Positions 24,037 through 34,199 of a stretch of DNA of 64,000 nt are shown in pieces. The translations under genes and the position numbers were made by a program. The notes under the pieces are model-generated. The model saw only the letters and a program-made list of their open reading frames with translations. It was not told the origin of the DNA and did not search any database. This DNA is from Malania oleifera (Eukaryota; Streptophyta; Magnoliopsida; Santalales; Ximeniaceae): contig NC_080420.1 in the NCBI RefSeq assembly GCF_029873635.1, positions 31,673,032-31,737,031 of the forward strand, given 5' to 3'. Each line of letters opens with the position of its first letter. Position 1 is the first letter of the stretch.

Positions 24037-25652
24037 TTATTCCCATTTGCTCTTAATCTGGTGAGTATGCTTGAAACCAAAGCTCAATACCAAGCTTCCA
24101 TCCATTCTTTTCAACACAAAACTCTCAACCAACACATATGAACCAAATCTTCTCCACCCACCCATCCCTTCCAACTCCTCCACCCTCTCCACCCTCACTT
24201 GCCCATTTGCTCCCCCAACCCACCCAGCCCTTTCTTCTTCCCATTTCATTTTCTCCACAATTGCTGAACTCAAACCCACATGCCCTTCTTGACCTCCCAT
24301 ATTGTGAGAACTCCTAAACCACACCACCCCATCTGCTGCATTCACTTCTACGACTTTGCTTCCAGCAAATGAGACCACTTCTGTCTGAACAACAATATTC
24401 ACACCAACAGAAGTACTACTTCCACCATAACTGTTCTCACTCTCAAAAATCCTTTCCCATTTTTGCTCTAGTGTCATCTCATAGTACATAGATCTTTCCA
24501 CCTGGTTCCTCAGTGTTCCATCTCTAACAAACATGAATGGGCAGTACCACTTTCCCACCACCACAGCTTCCGACCTCTCGCAGGATAACGGGAAGTTGAA
24601 TTCCGGAAGGCGAGCGCGGAGAGTACTGTCGACGCCTGGTGCTTCACCTAACTCGTAATTGCGGGGCGTCGAGGTGTAAATTTGCCAGCCTTTCCTCCTC
24701 AAAAAGTATGGCGGAAACCCATCTGGTGCTACGGATTTGCCAAGAAACTGACCCCTGGAGCTGCAGGCTGCATCATAAGGAGAAATCTCTACCTGTTGAT
24801 ATGTGTTGTTGGGATCCAATGGTCTTGGTTTAACATCTCTCACGCAGCTACAAAAACAGCAGCTGCCCATGTCCTCCTCCTTAGAATTTGTATATGCTTC
24901 CCTATAAATTGCCAAGTTTCAATACACCAAGGCTTATTTAATTCCTTGAATACAAATTCAAGAGGAAGGCTTAATATATGCTTTCAAACATCAAACATAA
25001 AATTCACTTTCATGTTCCATATGTCTTGGACTTATAAGAGATCTTAAATTTAAATTTGTGTAAATTTAGAATAAATGTAATATAAAATTGCATAGAATTT
25101 TATCCAAATTTATAATCCAAGGTCATATTGGAGAACAAATCAGTTTTTAAAATAAAAATTCAGCTCAAGTAGCATATGTATGTTATTTCTGCATAGATCA
25201 GATAAGGCAAAGATTAAGCAAAGCTGGCCAAGTGCCATAATTAATATACGGAACACACAGAGAAGATCAGAACATATAATACATACATACACAAATTTAT
25301 CCACTGATTATGAAATGCATACAAACCCTTTATGCTTTCCGTGGGGTACCATAGCATGGTACCGGTTAGATGACAGGGGCTGGTTAAGCACCGGGATGAG
25401 GATAACTTCATTACGGCTGACGCTTTCGTTTTCTCCGGCGCCGGTGGAGTAGCGAACGGTGAGCTTCTTGTTTTGGGGAAAGGGCAGGTCGTGGAGGTAA
25501 CTCTCCCTGCACAGCCCAAAGCAACGCGTCGTCTCCGACTCCTCATCCTGAATCACCAGAAACCCTGAATTGGGGCCGGCGACGTCGGCCGGGGGGGTGG
25601 ACAGAGAGGCAGGGAACTTTCTGTACAGAGAAAGAGGCCTGGTCACATACAT
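24037..25652 (-). CDS. DUF1262 family protein, copy A (two exons, 396 aa)
   Basis: Exon 1 is 25,652-25,327 and exon 2 is 24,901-24,037; the 425-bp intron has GT-AG ends (GTTTGT...TTATAG) and is phase 2. The join gives GKHKG|EAYTNSKEED, the expected DUF1262 sequence. Landmarks are VTRPLSLYRKFP at the N-terminus, GPNSGFLVIQDEESETT (27-43), CFGLC (44-48), NQPLSSNRYHAM, a CCFCSC cluster (123-128), VKPRPLDP, KSVAPDGFPPYFLRRKGW, RARLPEFNFPLS, VVVGKWYCPFMFVRDGTL and the C-terminal SLVLSFGFKHTHQIKSKWE. Length and order match plant DUF1262 proteins of about 400 aa. No signal peptide or membrane span is evident. Biochemical function is not established. No stop or frame break is seen, so it is probably expressed. 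The chromovirus lies about 245 bp beyond the stop in the same orientation. Confidence 0.93.
24902..25326 (-). other. Intron of DUF1262 gene, copy A
   Basis: 425 bp, AT-rich, GT donor at 25,326-25,325 and AG acceptor ending at 24,902. It has the same length as the intron of copy B. Confidence 0.88.
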
Positions 25653-25736
25653 ATTGATTGATCGGTCGATGGCTCTGTGCAGGGTATTTTGACTTGTGGT
25701 GTGTAGAGAAAGAAAACCATGCTCATCCTTCAGCTG

Positions 25737-25747
25737 TATATATATAG
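25737..25747 (-). promoter_or_regulatory. TATA box of DUF1262 gene, copy A
   Basis: The minus strand reads CTATATATATAC about 85-95 bp upstream of the ATG at 25,652, followed by a plausible short 5' UTR. Confidence 0.65.
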
Positions 25748-25821
25748 AGGAATGCAGTTTGTCAAATGCGTTATGATAGGACAGGTGGCTGTTCCTGCTG
25801 CTGTGGTGTTGCGTGTAAGAC

Positions 25822-25889
25822 TAAGCAAGCAGAATTGTTTGAAAATGGCACCCTCTAAGCAAGCAGAATTGTTTGAAAATGGCACCTTC
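25822..25889 (-). repeat. 34-bp tandem duplication in the promoter of copy A
   Basis: AAGCAAGCAGAATTGTTTG with its following ATGGCACC occurs twice in a row here and only once in copy B (about 45,320-45,355). It lies 170-240 bp upstream of the start codon. Confidence 0.9.
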
Positions 25890-25949
25890 TTGGATGGTTC
25901 AGGGACCGACTTATTCAGTCACGAAAGCTGATAAGAAATTACACACATA

Positions 25950-26890
25950 CGAATGAGATGTTGGCGGACCTGGGGCTGACCTTGCATGTCCATCTATATT
26001 TAAAATATATATGAAAACTTTGTTAGATAGGTTATATAAATCCTTTTTTTTTTTTTTGTTGTTGTTAATTTATATGATTTTCTCATTTTAAATTATTTTA
26101 ATTCAACCTATACTCCTTTTATTATAATTAATAATAATTCACTCATTTCCTATATATTTCAAATGTTTAAATAAGTTTTTTTTTTTTTTTTTTAATTTTT
26201 GACATAGAAATTGAGAAAAAAAAAATAAAAAAAACATCTACTATATTAATAAACAAAAAAAATTGACTTTACACATTCTTAAAATTTTAGAAAGGAAACA
26301 AACTCCAAAAATTTTAGGGAGGAAACAAACTCCAACTAGAACACCGATGTGGTACCTGTTGTGGCATCTTGAAGGCCAACATTGGAAAAGGGAAGGATGA
26401 CGAATATCCGAATCGCCTCGATTGAGTGGCGAACTTGATATATTATGTAGAAGTTGGAACAATGTACTTAGAAATGGGTAAGTTATAAACAATGGAGTCA
26501 TCACTAACCTGTTTTTGTCCTATGTACAGTTAAAACACCTACTTAATGTCCCATTAGTTCATTGGTCACTAAGCTACTCCTAGGTTCTGGAAAACCAGTG
26601 GTCAATGGTCTAGATCACCAAGAAGTTGGATTCAGGAGTACAATTATGAAAATGGAAGGTATTAACACCTTTTCACACTTATCCAATGGATGATACCTTA
26701 TTTGTCTTAGTTTACCTTTTAAAAAAAAATCGATCATGATTCCAATTCTTCCATTTTATTAAATTACATGACCTTTAAATGGACAACCCTATGAAAGATA
26801 AAGACTATCCTCACCTTAGGATCTTTAAAAATGAGCTAAGGACACAACTCCTAATGATCCGTTTGAGAATTATTTATTTAATGTATTTTT
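25950..26890. other. Intergenic sequence (copy A)
   Basis: AT-rich, with T runs (26,047-26,057 and 26,178-26,193). About 26,240-26,890 aligns with 45,570-46,180 of copy B. No gene recognised. Confidence 0.6.
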
Positions 26891-28141
26891 TGTTGAGAAA
26901 TCCACTTGTGAGCTTGTCTCATATTGAAAAATTAGAGTGGCTGATGGGTGTTTATATACATGGTTGGACCCAAGATCCAATAGACTTAAACTTTTGGGTT
27001 AAGTTGGTGTTTACCCATGTGTATCAAGCTCACTCATAGATTTCTCCAATCCTAACAAGTGGTATCAGAGCCGATGGTTCGTAACTAGGTCAGCGACATC
27101 TTAAAAGTTGAGACGTGAAACTAATTCTTCTAATGTGTTGGAACTCACAAGTGAGGGGGAGATTATTGAGAATTCCACTTGTGAGCTTGTCCCACATTGG
27201 AAAATTAGAGTGGATGATGGGTGCTTATATACGTGGATGAGTTGCAGTCGCGTGCCAAATTCATTACATCAAAAACACAATTATCACAGGCTAAAATAAT
27301 CCATTAAATACCACGTGCTCATTATCCCATTAGAATGCAATAACTCTTTTCCTTCTATATCTATTTTATGTATCTATAAATAAGAACATTTGTGTTGTGT
27401 GAAGTGTGCTAGTGAAGTGAGTGAGTGAGGAGTGTGAGAGTGTTGAAGGTGAGAGAGGGAGAAAAGTGTGAGAAGAGTTGAGTTGAGTGTGTGTGTCTCC
27501 TTCTCTTGTTTTTCTCCCAAGTTATAGTATATTTGGTGTGCTCAGTGGACGTAGGTCAGATTAGACTAAATCACGTAAATCTGGTGTTCTTATATTGTGT
27601 GCTTATTTTGCTTTTAAGTGTGTGATTATTGTTCCTAGATCCCTAACAAGTGGTATCAAAGTTGATGGTTCGTAACTCTAGGTTAGCAACATCGTAAAAG
27701 TCGATACGTGAAGCTAATTCTCCTAACATGTTAATAGTTGGAGGACCAAGTGTGTGATTGAGGCCAATAAGGATCATCTAGGCTTGACATGGATCCGAAT
27801 AGGGTCAAGATATGGGAGGTAGGATTGGTTCGAAGACATGTGGAATGTAATCCGAGGCACGTAAGGCACCAGTGGTAAGGCCCACTTGAGCAACTGTTGG
27901 GGAAAGCTTACTCTCATAAAGGAGATGCTTTTCGTTCAAGGGGTAGTGGTTGGAACTCACAAGTGAGGGGGAGATTGTGGAGAATTCCACTTGTGAGCTT
28001 GTTGCACATTGAAAAATTAGAGTGGATGATGGCTGCTTATATACATGGTTGGACCCAAGATCCAATAGACTTAAGCTTTTTGGTCAATTTGGTGTTCACC
28101 TATGTTATCAAACCCACCTATAGGCTCCTCCGGTCCTAACA
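26891..28141 (+). mobile_element. TRIM-type miniature LTR element with three LTR-like repeats
   Basis: Absent from copy B, where the flanks are continuous; TTTTT borders both ends (26,886-26,890 and 28,142-28,146). Outer LTRs are 26,891-27,057 and 27,976-28,141 (about 166 bp, TGTTGAG to CTAACA). A third LTR-like block lies at 27,164-27,648 with extra sequence. Each of the first two is followed by a tRNA-Met primer site (TGGTATCAGAGCC at 27,060 and TGGTATCAAAG at 27,651), and the later two are preceded by GTGAGGGGGAGATT. No protein is encoded. The repeated LTR-internal-LTR layout suggests a tandem TRIM formed by recombination or double insertion. Confidence 0.88.
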
Positions 28142-28438
28142 TTTTTCATCATTTTTGAAGTATACATTACCTGATGTTTAGCTTATTAGGAAAAGTTTAT
28201 AGGACAAAGACTTGTCACCTCTAGTCCTCAAAGGCATGCAAAGACGTAGCCTTCAAGACTGGTGAAAAATTCCTTATGAGTTTGATTTATTTGATAACAT
28301 ACAAAATAGGCAAGGAAAATACACGTGAACAAACAAATTGAACATATATACAATCACGTAATTTATATAGACATTCATCCAAAATCTATATACAAGGTGT
28401 AAACCAAAATTCAGAGAGTCTAATAGAACCACTAATGA

Positions 28439-29440
28439 CCGCCTCTCATAAGATAATTGAGGATGCAATAACCCCAATTTATTGAGCATTCTTCATGGAG
28501 ATAGTGTGTGTGTGTGCGCACGCATGCACACACACACACACACAAAGGTATGCAAGCATATGCATGCATAAAAGAAAAGGGAAACACACATTCATGTGGC
28601 AAGAAAAACACACAATGCGCATATCACACAAGGAATGCTGCTGAAAAACTGACAAAAACTAGGCAAAAAGGGTTCTAGAATTTTCTCAAAAGTTTTCTCT
28701 ATTTTTCAAGATTTTTCTTGTAATTTTAAAAGATTTTGAAGGAGTTTTTTTCAAAATTTATTTATTTTTCTCTATTTTTCACGTTGACGTCACCCGTCAT
28801 GTCACCTACCATGTGGTGGTATGCCACTAGCCCAAACTTATTAACGGAGATTGCTCTCATGGGAGCGATTTAACCATCTAGAGAAAACACAAATTAGATG
28901 ATTGAGATCACTCCACATTGTTGGGTGATGTCACCCAAAATGCATGGACCAGAATGCACCACGTGTCACCACCCAAAAGGTGACACATGGCCTACTATGG
29001 GAAAATTAAATTTTTTAAAAATATTTATTTACTTAAATATATATATATATATATATATATATACATTTTTTATTCTTTAAATTTTATTTTCTTTCTTTAT
29101 CCTTTTCATTCTTTCGAATTCTCTCCTCCTTCCTTTTCTCTTTTAGGTCTCGCTCCTGTAGAGAACCCTAGGGTTCTCTACATCTCCATTTCACTGCCAT
29201 GACCACCATGGCCACCGTTCCCTCAAGTGATGTACTCTCTCTCTCTCTAACTTCTTACTCTTAATCTTTTTCTCAAGCTTCTTACTTACTCTCTCTTTTC
29301 CATCTCTTAATCTCTCTTCTTTGCTCTCTCTATCCTTTCTCAATCTCTTTGATCTCTCTAACTCTTTCTCAATCTCGTTGATCTCTTTATTCTTTCTCAA
29401 TGTCTCAGATCTCTCTAACTCTCTAACTCTTTTGAGCTTC
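28439..29440. other. Non-coding spacer with microsatellites
   Basis: Begins where copy A ends. It contains the GT/AC palindrome (28,504-28,544), a TA run (29,038-29,063) and a TC-rich tract (about 29,230-29,440) that gives a spurious Lys/Glu-rich frame on the minus strand. A stretch at 29,150-29,215 looks like a 5' leader with ATG codons, but no sustained frame follows. Confidence 0.55.
28504..28544. repeat. Palindromic (GT)n-(AC)n microsatellite
   Basis: A GT run turns through GCGCACGCATGC into an AC run, making a long near-perfect alternating purine-pyrimidine palindrome. Confidence 0.93.
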
Positions 29441-29708
29441 TCTATTAGCTTTACTTTAATCCCAAAAGGGGGGTGAATTGGTATTTTAAAATTTCTTCCC
29501 TAGGTCAATTAACCAGTAGCAGTATTACACAACCCTAGGGTTCATCTAGTATAGATATAAAAAAATTCAATATATATGCTAAAATTAAATTACACAAGTG
29601 AGCTAATTACGCATGCAAGGGAAAGCAGGTAAAGAGAGATAACACCAGATATGTAGAAACCCAAAGAATTATGGTATTTAAATAATAAAAGAGGAAGAAA
29701 AAGGAGAT
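29441..29708 (-). mobile_element. Sirevirus-like LTR end fragment
   Basis: Contains AAAAGGGGGGTGAATTGG, the signature of Sirevirus-type LTR ends, resembling the complete solo LTR at 53,193. The rest of that LTR is missing. Confidence 0.5.
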
Positions 29709-31225
29709 TGTAAAGGGAGTCACGATAGGTCCTCGTCGACGAACGTGAAGCATTCGTTGATGAAGTAGCTTATTGGGATCATCGACGGGGACACGTGTCT
29801 CATTGACGAGAAGTTACCGATGGACTATTTTTCAGCTCTGAATTTCATCAATGAGGAATAATCATTCATTGACGAACTCCCTTTATGTCCTCATCGATGA
29901 AGTGACGTGTCTCGTCGACGATGGCAGGTGTATAAATAACCCTAAACTCGGATTTCAGCGCATATTATTCAAGCAAATCAAATTTTCTCTCTCCTCTTCA
30001 GTTTTCCTCCCTTCTCTCTAATATTTTGGGTCCATTCTTCCCCGGATCGACGATATGAAGCCTCCACGCTACACATGGGGAAGTTCTCTCCAAGTATGTT
30101 AGAGTAGATCGTTGGTGGGACTAACTTGGACTACATCCCAAGTTTAGGGTAAGACTTTATGTTGAGTATTTGGCTTTTTTACAGTTGTAGAATAGGTAGT
30201 ACTCAAAGAAATACTGAAGTTTTGTTTGGGGTGATGTTGTTTTTAGGGTGTTGAATGGGGAACCCTATGGGTGTAGGACTAGTCATTTTAGGGGCTTTCT
30301 AGTAGCTAGGTAAGGGGATAAACTAAGTAAGGATTTCATGAAAATGTATTTACTATTTTACAACATTTAATTTTAGATAAATATGTATATTGTAGAATTA
30401 TGTTGGAAATAATGCTGTTAATCAGAAATATGATTATTATCTCTTTTGTGTGGTATGAATAATATATACCATGAAAATTATGATGATGAAATATCATGTT
30501 TACATAGTAAGTATGTTACTACTGCTTTCAAGAAAAAGTTAAAATGATACAAGGATTTTTTAAACTAAGGAATTTATATGATATGTCAGCGTATGGGCTG
30601 AGGATTTTATATGATATGCGGATGTAAGAGCCGAGGTTTTATATGAAATATTGGCGTAAGGGCCTAAAGGTTTTTATGATATGCTATACCAGCATAAGTG
30701 CTGTGATTTACAAGATACAAAATGTCGGCGTAAGGGTTGTGAATTTTATATGATAAGTTATGTAAAGTTTTATGAAGATATTGACATGACAAATATTATT
30801 ATGAAATAGCCATGTATCATTATTTAGAAATATATTACATCAGAACCTGGTTGGCTTGGTTTAGGCTTTCACGAAGCATGGTACCGTAACTATATGATCA
30901 CGATCATGTTTATGTTAGTGCTACCGCTTGCTGTAAGGGGCAGTGGGAGATCAGAAGTTGATGTGGTTTATTGTAATGTAGGCGTCCCTCTGGTGTCTGG
31001 AGCAGGAGGGGCAGACCTATCGTACTTACAGACTTATGTTGATCTAGCATGGTCGGCCAATTATTGTTAGGTCCCGCCTTCAGGCCGCACAACCTAGTCG
31101 TGTGGGGCTAATACATGACACCAGCCAGCTATCCATCTAGGGTGTTTTTCATGTACGGTTATATAAGATGATTTATATGTATAGAAATCCAGTATGTTAT
31201 ACCATGTCATGTTCAAATATGTTTT
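29709..31225 (+). mobile_element. LTR fragment (Tekay-like family)
   Basis: Begins TGTAAAGGGAG and carries an array of TCGTCGACGA-like palindromes (29,731-29,925), a TATAAATA box (29,932), a pyrimidine-rich leader and a degenerate array of TCGGCGTAAGGG-type units (30,580-30,750). A segment near 31,070-31,140 matches inversely the solo LTRs at 9,543 and 37,972. Its expected right end is absent; it abuts the next LTR. Confidence 0.65.
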
Positions 31226-33703
31226 TCCCAGATATGTTATAGATAGTATTAATTAATTAATTAGTTAAACACTATTAAATTAATGTATTAAATAAACAAA
31301 TAAATATAAATAGTATGAAAAAAAAATTATTAATTAATTAATGAATTAATTAAATGTTATTAAAATAAATAAATAAATAAATAAATAGTAAAAAAATGGA
31401 ATAAAGATATATAAATATATATATATATGTAAGCTTAATATATATATAAAAATATATATAAAAGTTAAAGTATAAGTTTAATGTGTGTATATATATATAT
31501 ATATATATATGAGGTAAGTTAAGTAAGTCAAAAGAAAAAAAAAAAAAAAAGAAGGAGAAAAGAAGATTAAAGAAGCCTGAAGTCCAGTAGCTTCCGTCTC
31601 CTTCTCTTTTTGCATTTCTCCAGCTACTCTCTACGAGCGTCCGTCTCCGTCTCTCTCCTTCTCTCAATTTCTCGACGAGTTTACAGCGGATCGGGAAATG
31701 GAAGGTGCCATTGGATTCCTGGTTCCGCTGCCGACATTTCTACCGGAGCAGATTTTTCATAGGAACGACTTAAACATTGCTCCTACGGAAAGGTAATTTT
31801 TTTCTATTTTCTCAATTTTGTTTTAAATCTATTGTTAAATTGACAATTAGACACCACCACCGGGTCTTAGTCGTCGATATCGTCATTTTGACATAGGCAA
31901 TTTTTCAATTGAGATTTTCTAGGCTCTATTCTAAAGCGAGAGTGGGATTTGAGAAATTTAAAAATTTGGCTAAATTTAAGGGTATATTTATTTATTTAGA
32001 AATTATGGCCCTAGGAAATATTTAAATAATATTTTAATCAGGAATAATTTATTGGAATTAGGATTTTTGATTCAGGGTCTGGGTGAACGCCGCAGGTATT
32101 TTTTGGGATTCCTGTTAGTGTAGTTCAAGAAATTAGATAAGGGAAAAATTTATATATTAAATAAGGTTTTTCATGAATTAAAAATAATTATGTGTTATTT
32201 ATGTATATATGTTTTTATGTGTGTTTAAAATGCCAGCCATGAAATTTATGTTTTTTGAGCCTAGGATTGTCGATATAGTTATGTATATGTGAAAGTGAAC
32301 GAATGAAAGTGAAAAGAATTTCCTGATGAATTAAATAAGAAATGAAATGTATTTTGAGCATATAAATGTTAAATGTGGGTTGACTTATTTTATGAGAAAT
32401 ATGTATGAATTTTACTACTAAATTGTGTGGCATGAGAATTTGTGCAAATTATATGTTAAATGTATGAGATGCAGGCTAAGTAAGTAAAGCAATGAGAATA
32501 AAATATGATATGGACAATGTTGCCTGTGTATGTTAAATGCAACCATGTAAAAGTACAACAGCTGAAAGTCAGGTTAGCAGATTCTAGTGCATTTCTATGT
32601 GGACTAATTGTAGCAGATTCTAGCGCATTTCTATGTGAACTAACTAATGACGGTTAAAAAGTGGCTGTAGTACAAATGAATGAAATGACAAGGAATGACA
32701 ATGCAATGAAATGAAATGTGAAATGTGAATGATACAAATGGGAAAGAGTCACTTAAAGTGAAACACAAGGAAATGTTAAGTTATGAATATGAAAGAATGT
32801 GAATGATTGAATAACGATGGAAAGAATGATGTATTATGATATTAGAAGTACTTATGCACGTAGAATGTGCTACGATTTGGGCGGGGCGTACTCTTTGCCT
32901 AAGGGCTTGCTGAGAAAAGCAAGTGCACTAATAGTTTCAGATGTGGCAGTAGCTACATAACGTACTAGGGCAGAGGAAACCTACTTGTATGGGCAGGTAG
33001 ATTTCCCTATCCTTTGGTCCTTTGCCGGTAAGCTATTATTGAACGGTGTGAGTACGAGATCAATTTATCACTTGAGGGCTTACTGAGTAAGGTGAGTGCC
33101 CTGGTATGCTTTAGCTGTGACTTTAAGCTTACCTAAATATCATAGTAGAGGGGTGCTACTTGTATGGGCTGGTAATCACCCCTAACCTCGGGTAATATCG
33201 TGGGTTAAATCTTTTGCATGTGTTTGATTAAGATCAGAGAATGATTTCAAAAATTGTGTTAACAATTTTTAAATGTTAAATAATATGTTGTTATATACCT
33301 CATGTTAGCTACACGCTGTGTTTAATATATGGTTTCTTCCCTTACTAAGATGTGTCTCACTCGAATATGAAATTATCTTTTTCAGGATTTCCTCGAGATT
33401 GAACTTAAAGAACTTGAGATTTTATAGCATTTTTGGTAAATAGAAAGAGAAAATGGTATATTTTTATGTTAATTTTGATATGTATATTTTATGTTTTATG
33501 ATTTATGTTTTAAGTTTTATAAGATATGGATGGTTGTGAAACATACTGGTATTTGTGGATAATGTTTTGGAGACATGTATATATTTGAGTAGAGGTGGAG
33601 ATTATGGTTATGTTTTCCGCTACGTATATTATGGATTATGGATTATTAGGATTTTATCAGGTATAAAGCGCCAGACCCCGGTTAAAGGGTTCGGGGCGTC
33701 ACA
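31226..33703 (+). mobile_element. Solo LTR of the LARD family
   Basis: Reverse-complement relative of 1,899-4,568 and 5,269-7,854, e.g. GATCGGGAAATGGAAGGTGC at 31,690 and TACTTGTATGGGCAGGTAGA at 32,982. It ends GGGGCGTCACA at 33,703. The left terminus is not clean. Its right end coincides with the left boundary of duplication copy B. Confidence 0.82.
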
Positions 33704-33998
33704 GGAGAGATATGACTTTACATGTATTCTCCAGGGATTTGTAAATGAATATCAAATTGCTTGTGTTATGGCTTGTATGGTGTTCTCTTACATGAATAAA
33801 ATAAGTAGTCTCTATTTTATAATTGAACATAAATGTCTCTTGCCTTCCTGATCCCTCAGTGTCTATATTAATATTTCATGATTATGAGTGGTTTCTGAGA
33901 CTTATAAGATGCTCACGTTTGCACGTTTGAACAAGTGATTATTGACTGACTTTGTTGGGGAGAGCCTCGACGAGTGCCGCGTGGCCCCTTTGTTGAGT

Positions 33999-34181
33999 TT
34001 AATCTGGGGGTCCGTGAGACAGTGCCTTCAGCCCCTTCTGCTTGCACAATCCAAAGCAACAAATGCTCTTTGATTCTTCATCCTGAATCACTAGAAAACC
34101 TGAATTTGGGCCATCCTTTGGAGTTATTAACAGACTCTCGGGATACTTTTTGTAAAGAGAAAAAGGCCTTGTCACATGCAT
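33999..34181 (-). pseudogene. DUF1262 exon-1 fragment (copy B)
   Basis: The 60-codon frame MHVTRPFSLYKKYPESL...GPNSGFLVIQDEES...CFGLCKQ matches the start of the intact proteins (residues 1-50). It retains the start region lost in copy A. Similarity fades after CFGLC and no exon 2 is present, so it is a truncated paralogue. Confidence 0.82.
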
Positions 34182-34199
34182 GGTGACTTGGAGAGTATT

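Larger units (their letters stand above)
16794..28438. repeat. Segmental duplication, copy A
   Basis: Aligns in direct orientation with 33,704-46,464, starting at GGAGAGATATG and ending at AGAACCACTAATGA. Without the TRIM (26,891-28,141) it is about 10.4 kb. It contains a DUF1262 exon fragment, a 2.4-kb AT-rich spacer, an incomplete chromovirus and an intact DUF1262 gene. Similarity is high in both genic and intergenic parts, with small indels. Confidence 0.93.

Noticed and set aside
24639-25047. Plus-strand frames of 64 and 121 codons opposite the DUF1262 gene
   Set aside because: Antisense shadows of exon 2 and the intron; the same frame in copy B follows the exon's codon pattern and matches no known protein.
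27060-27072. TGGTATCAGAGCC as possible tRNA gene pieces
   Set aside because: This is the primer-binding site complementary to the initiator tRNA-Met 3' end; no cloverleaf surrounds it.
29150-29215. Possible start of a host gene (leader with ATG ACC ACC ATG GCC)
   Set aside because: The frame closes quickly into a TC-rich tract, with no exon or domain downstream.
29191-29400. Lys/Glu-rich minus-strand frame
   Set aside because: It comes from a TC-rich tract; composition alone explains it.
31350-31667. 105-codon minus-strand frame rich in Ile/Tyr/Phe
   Set aside because: It derives from TA and A/T runs in the LARD-family solo LTR.
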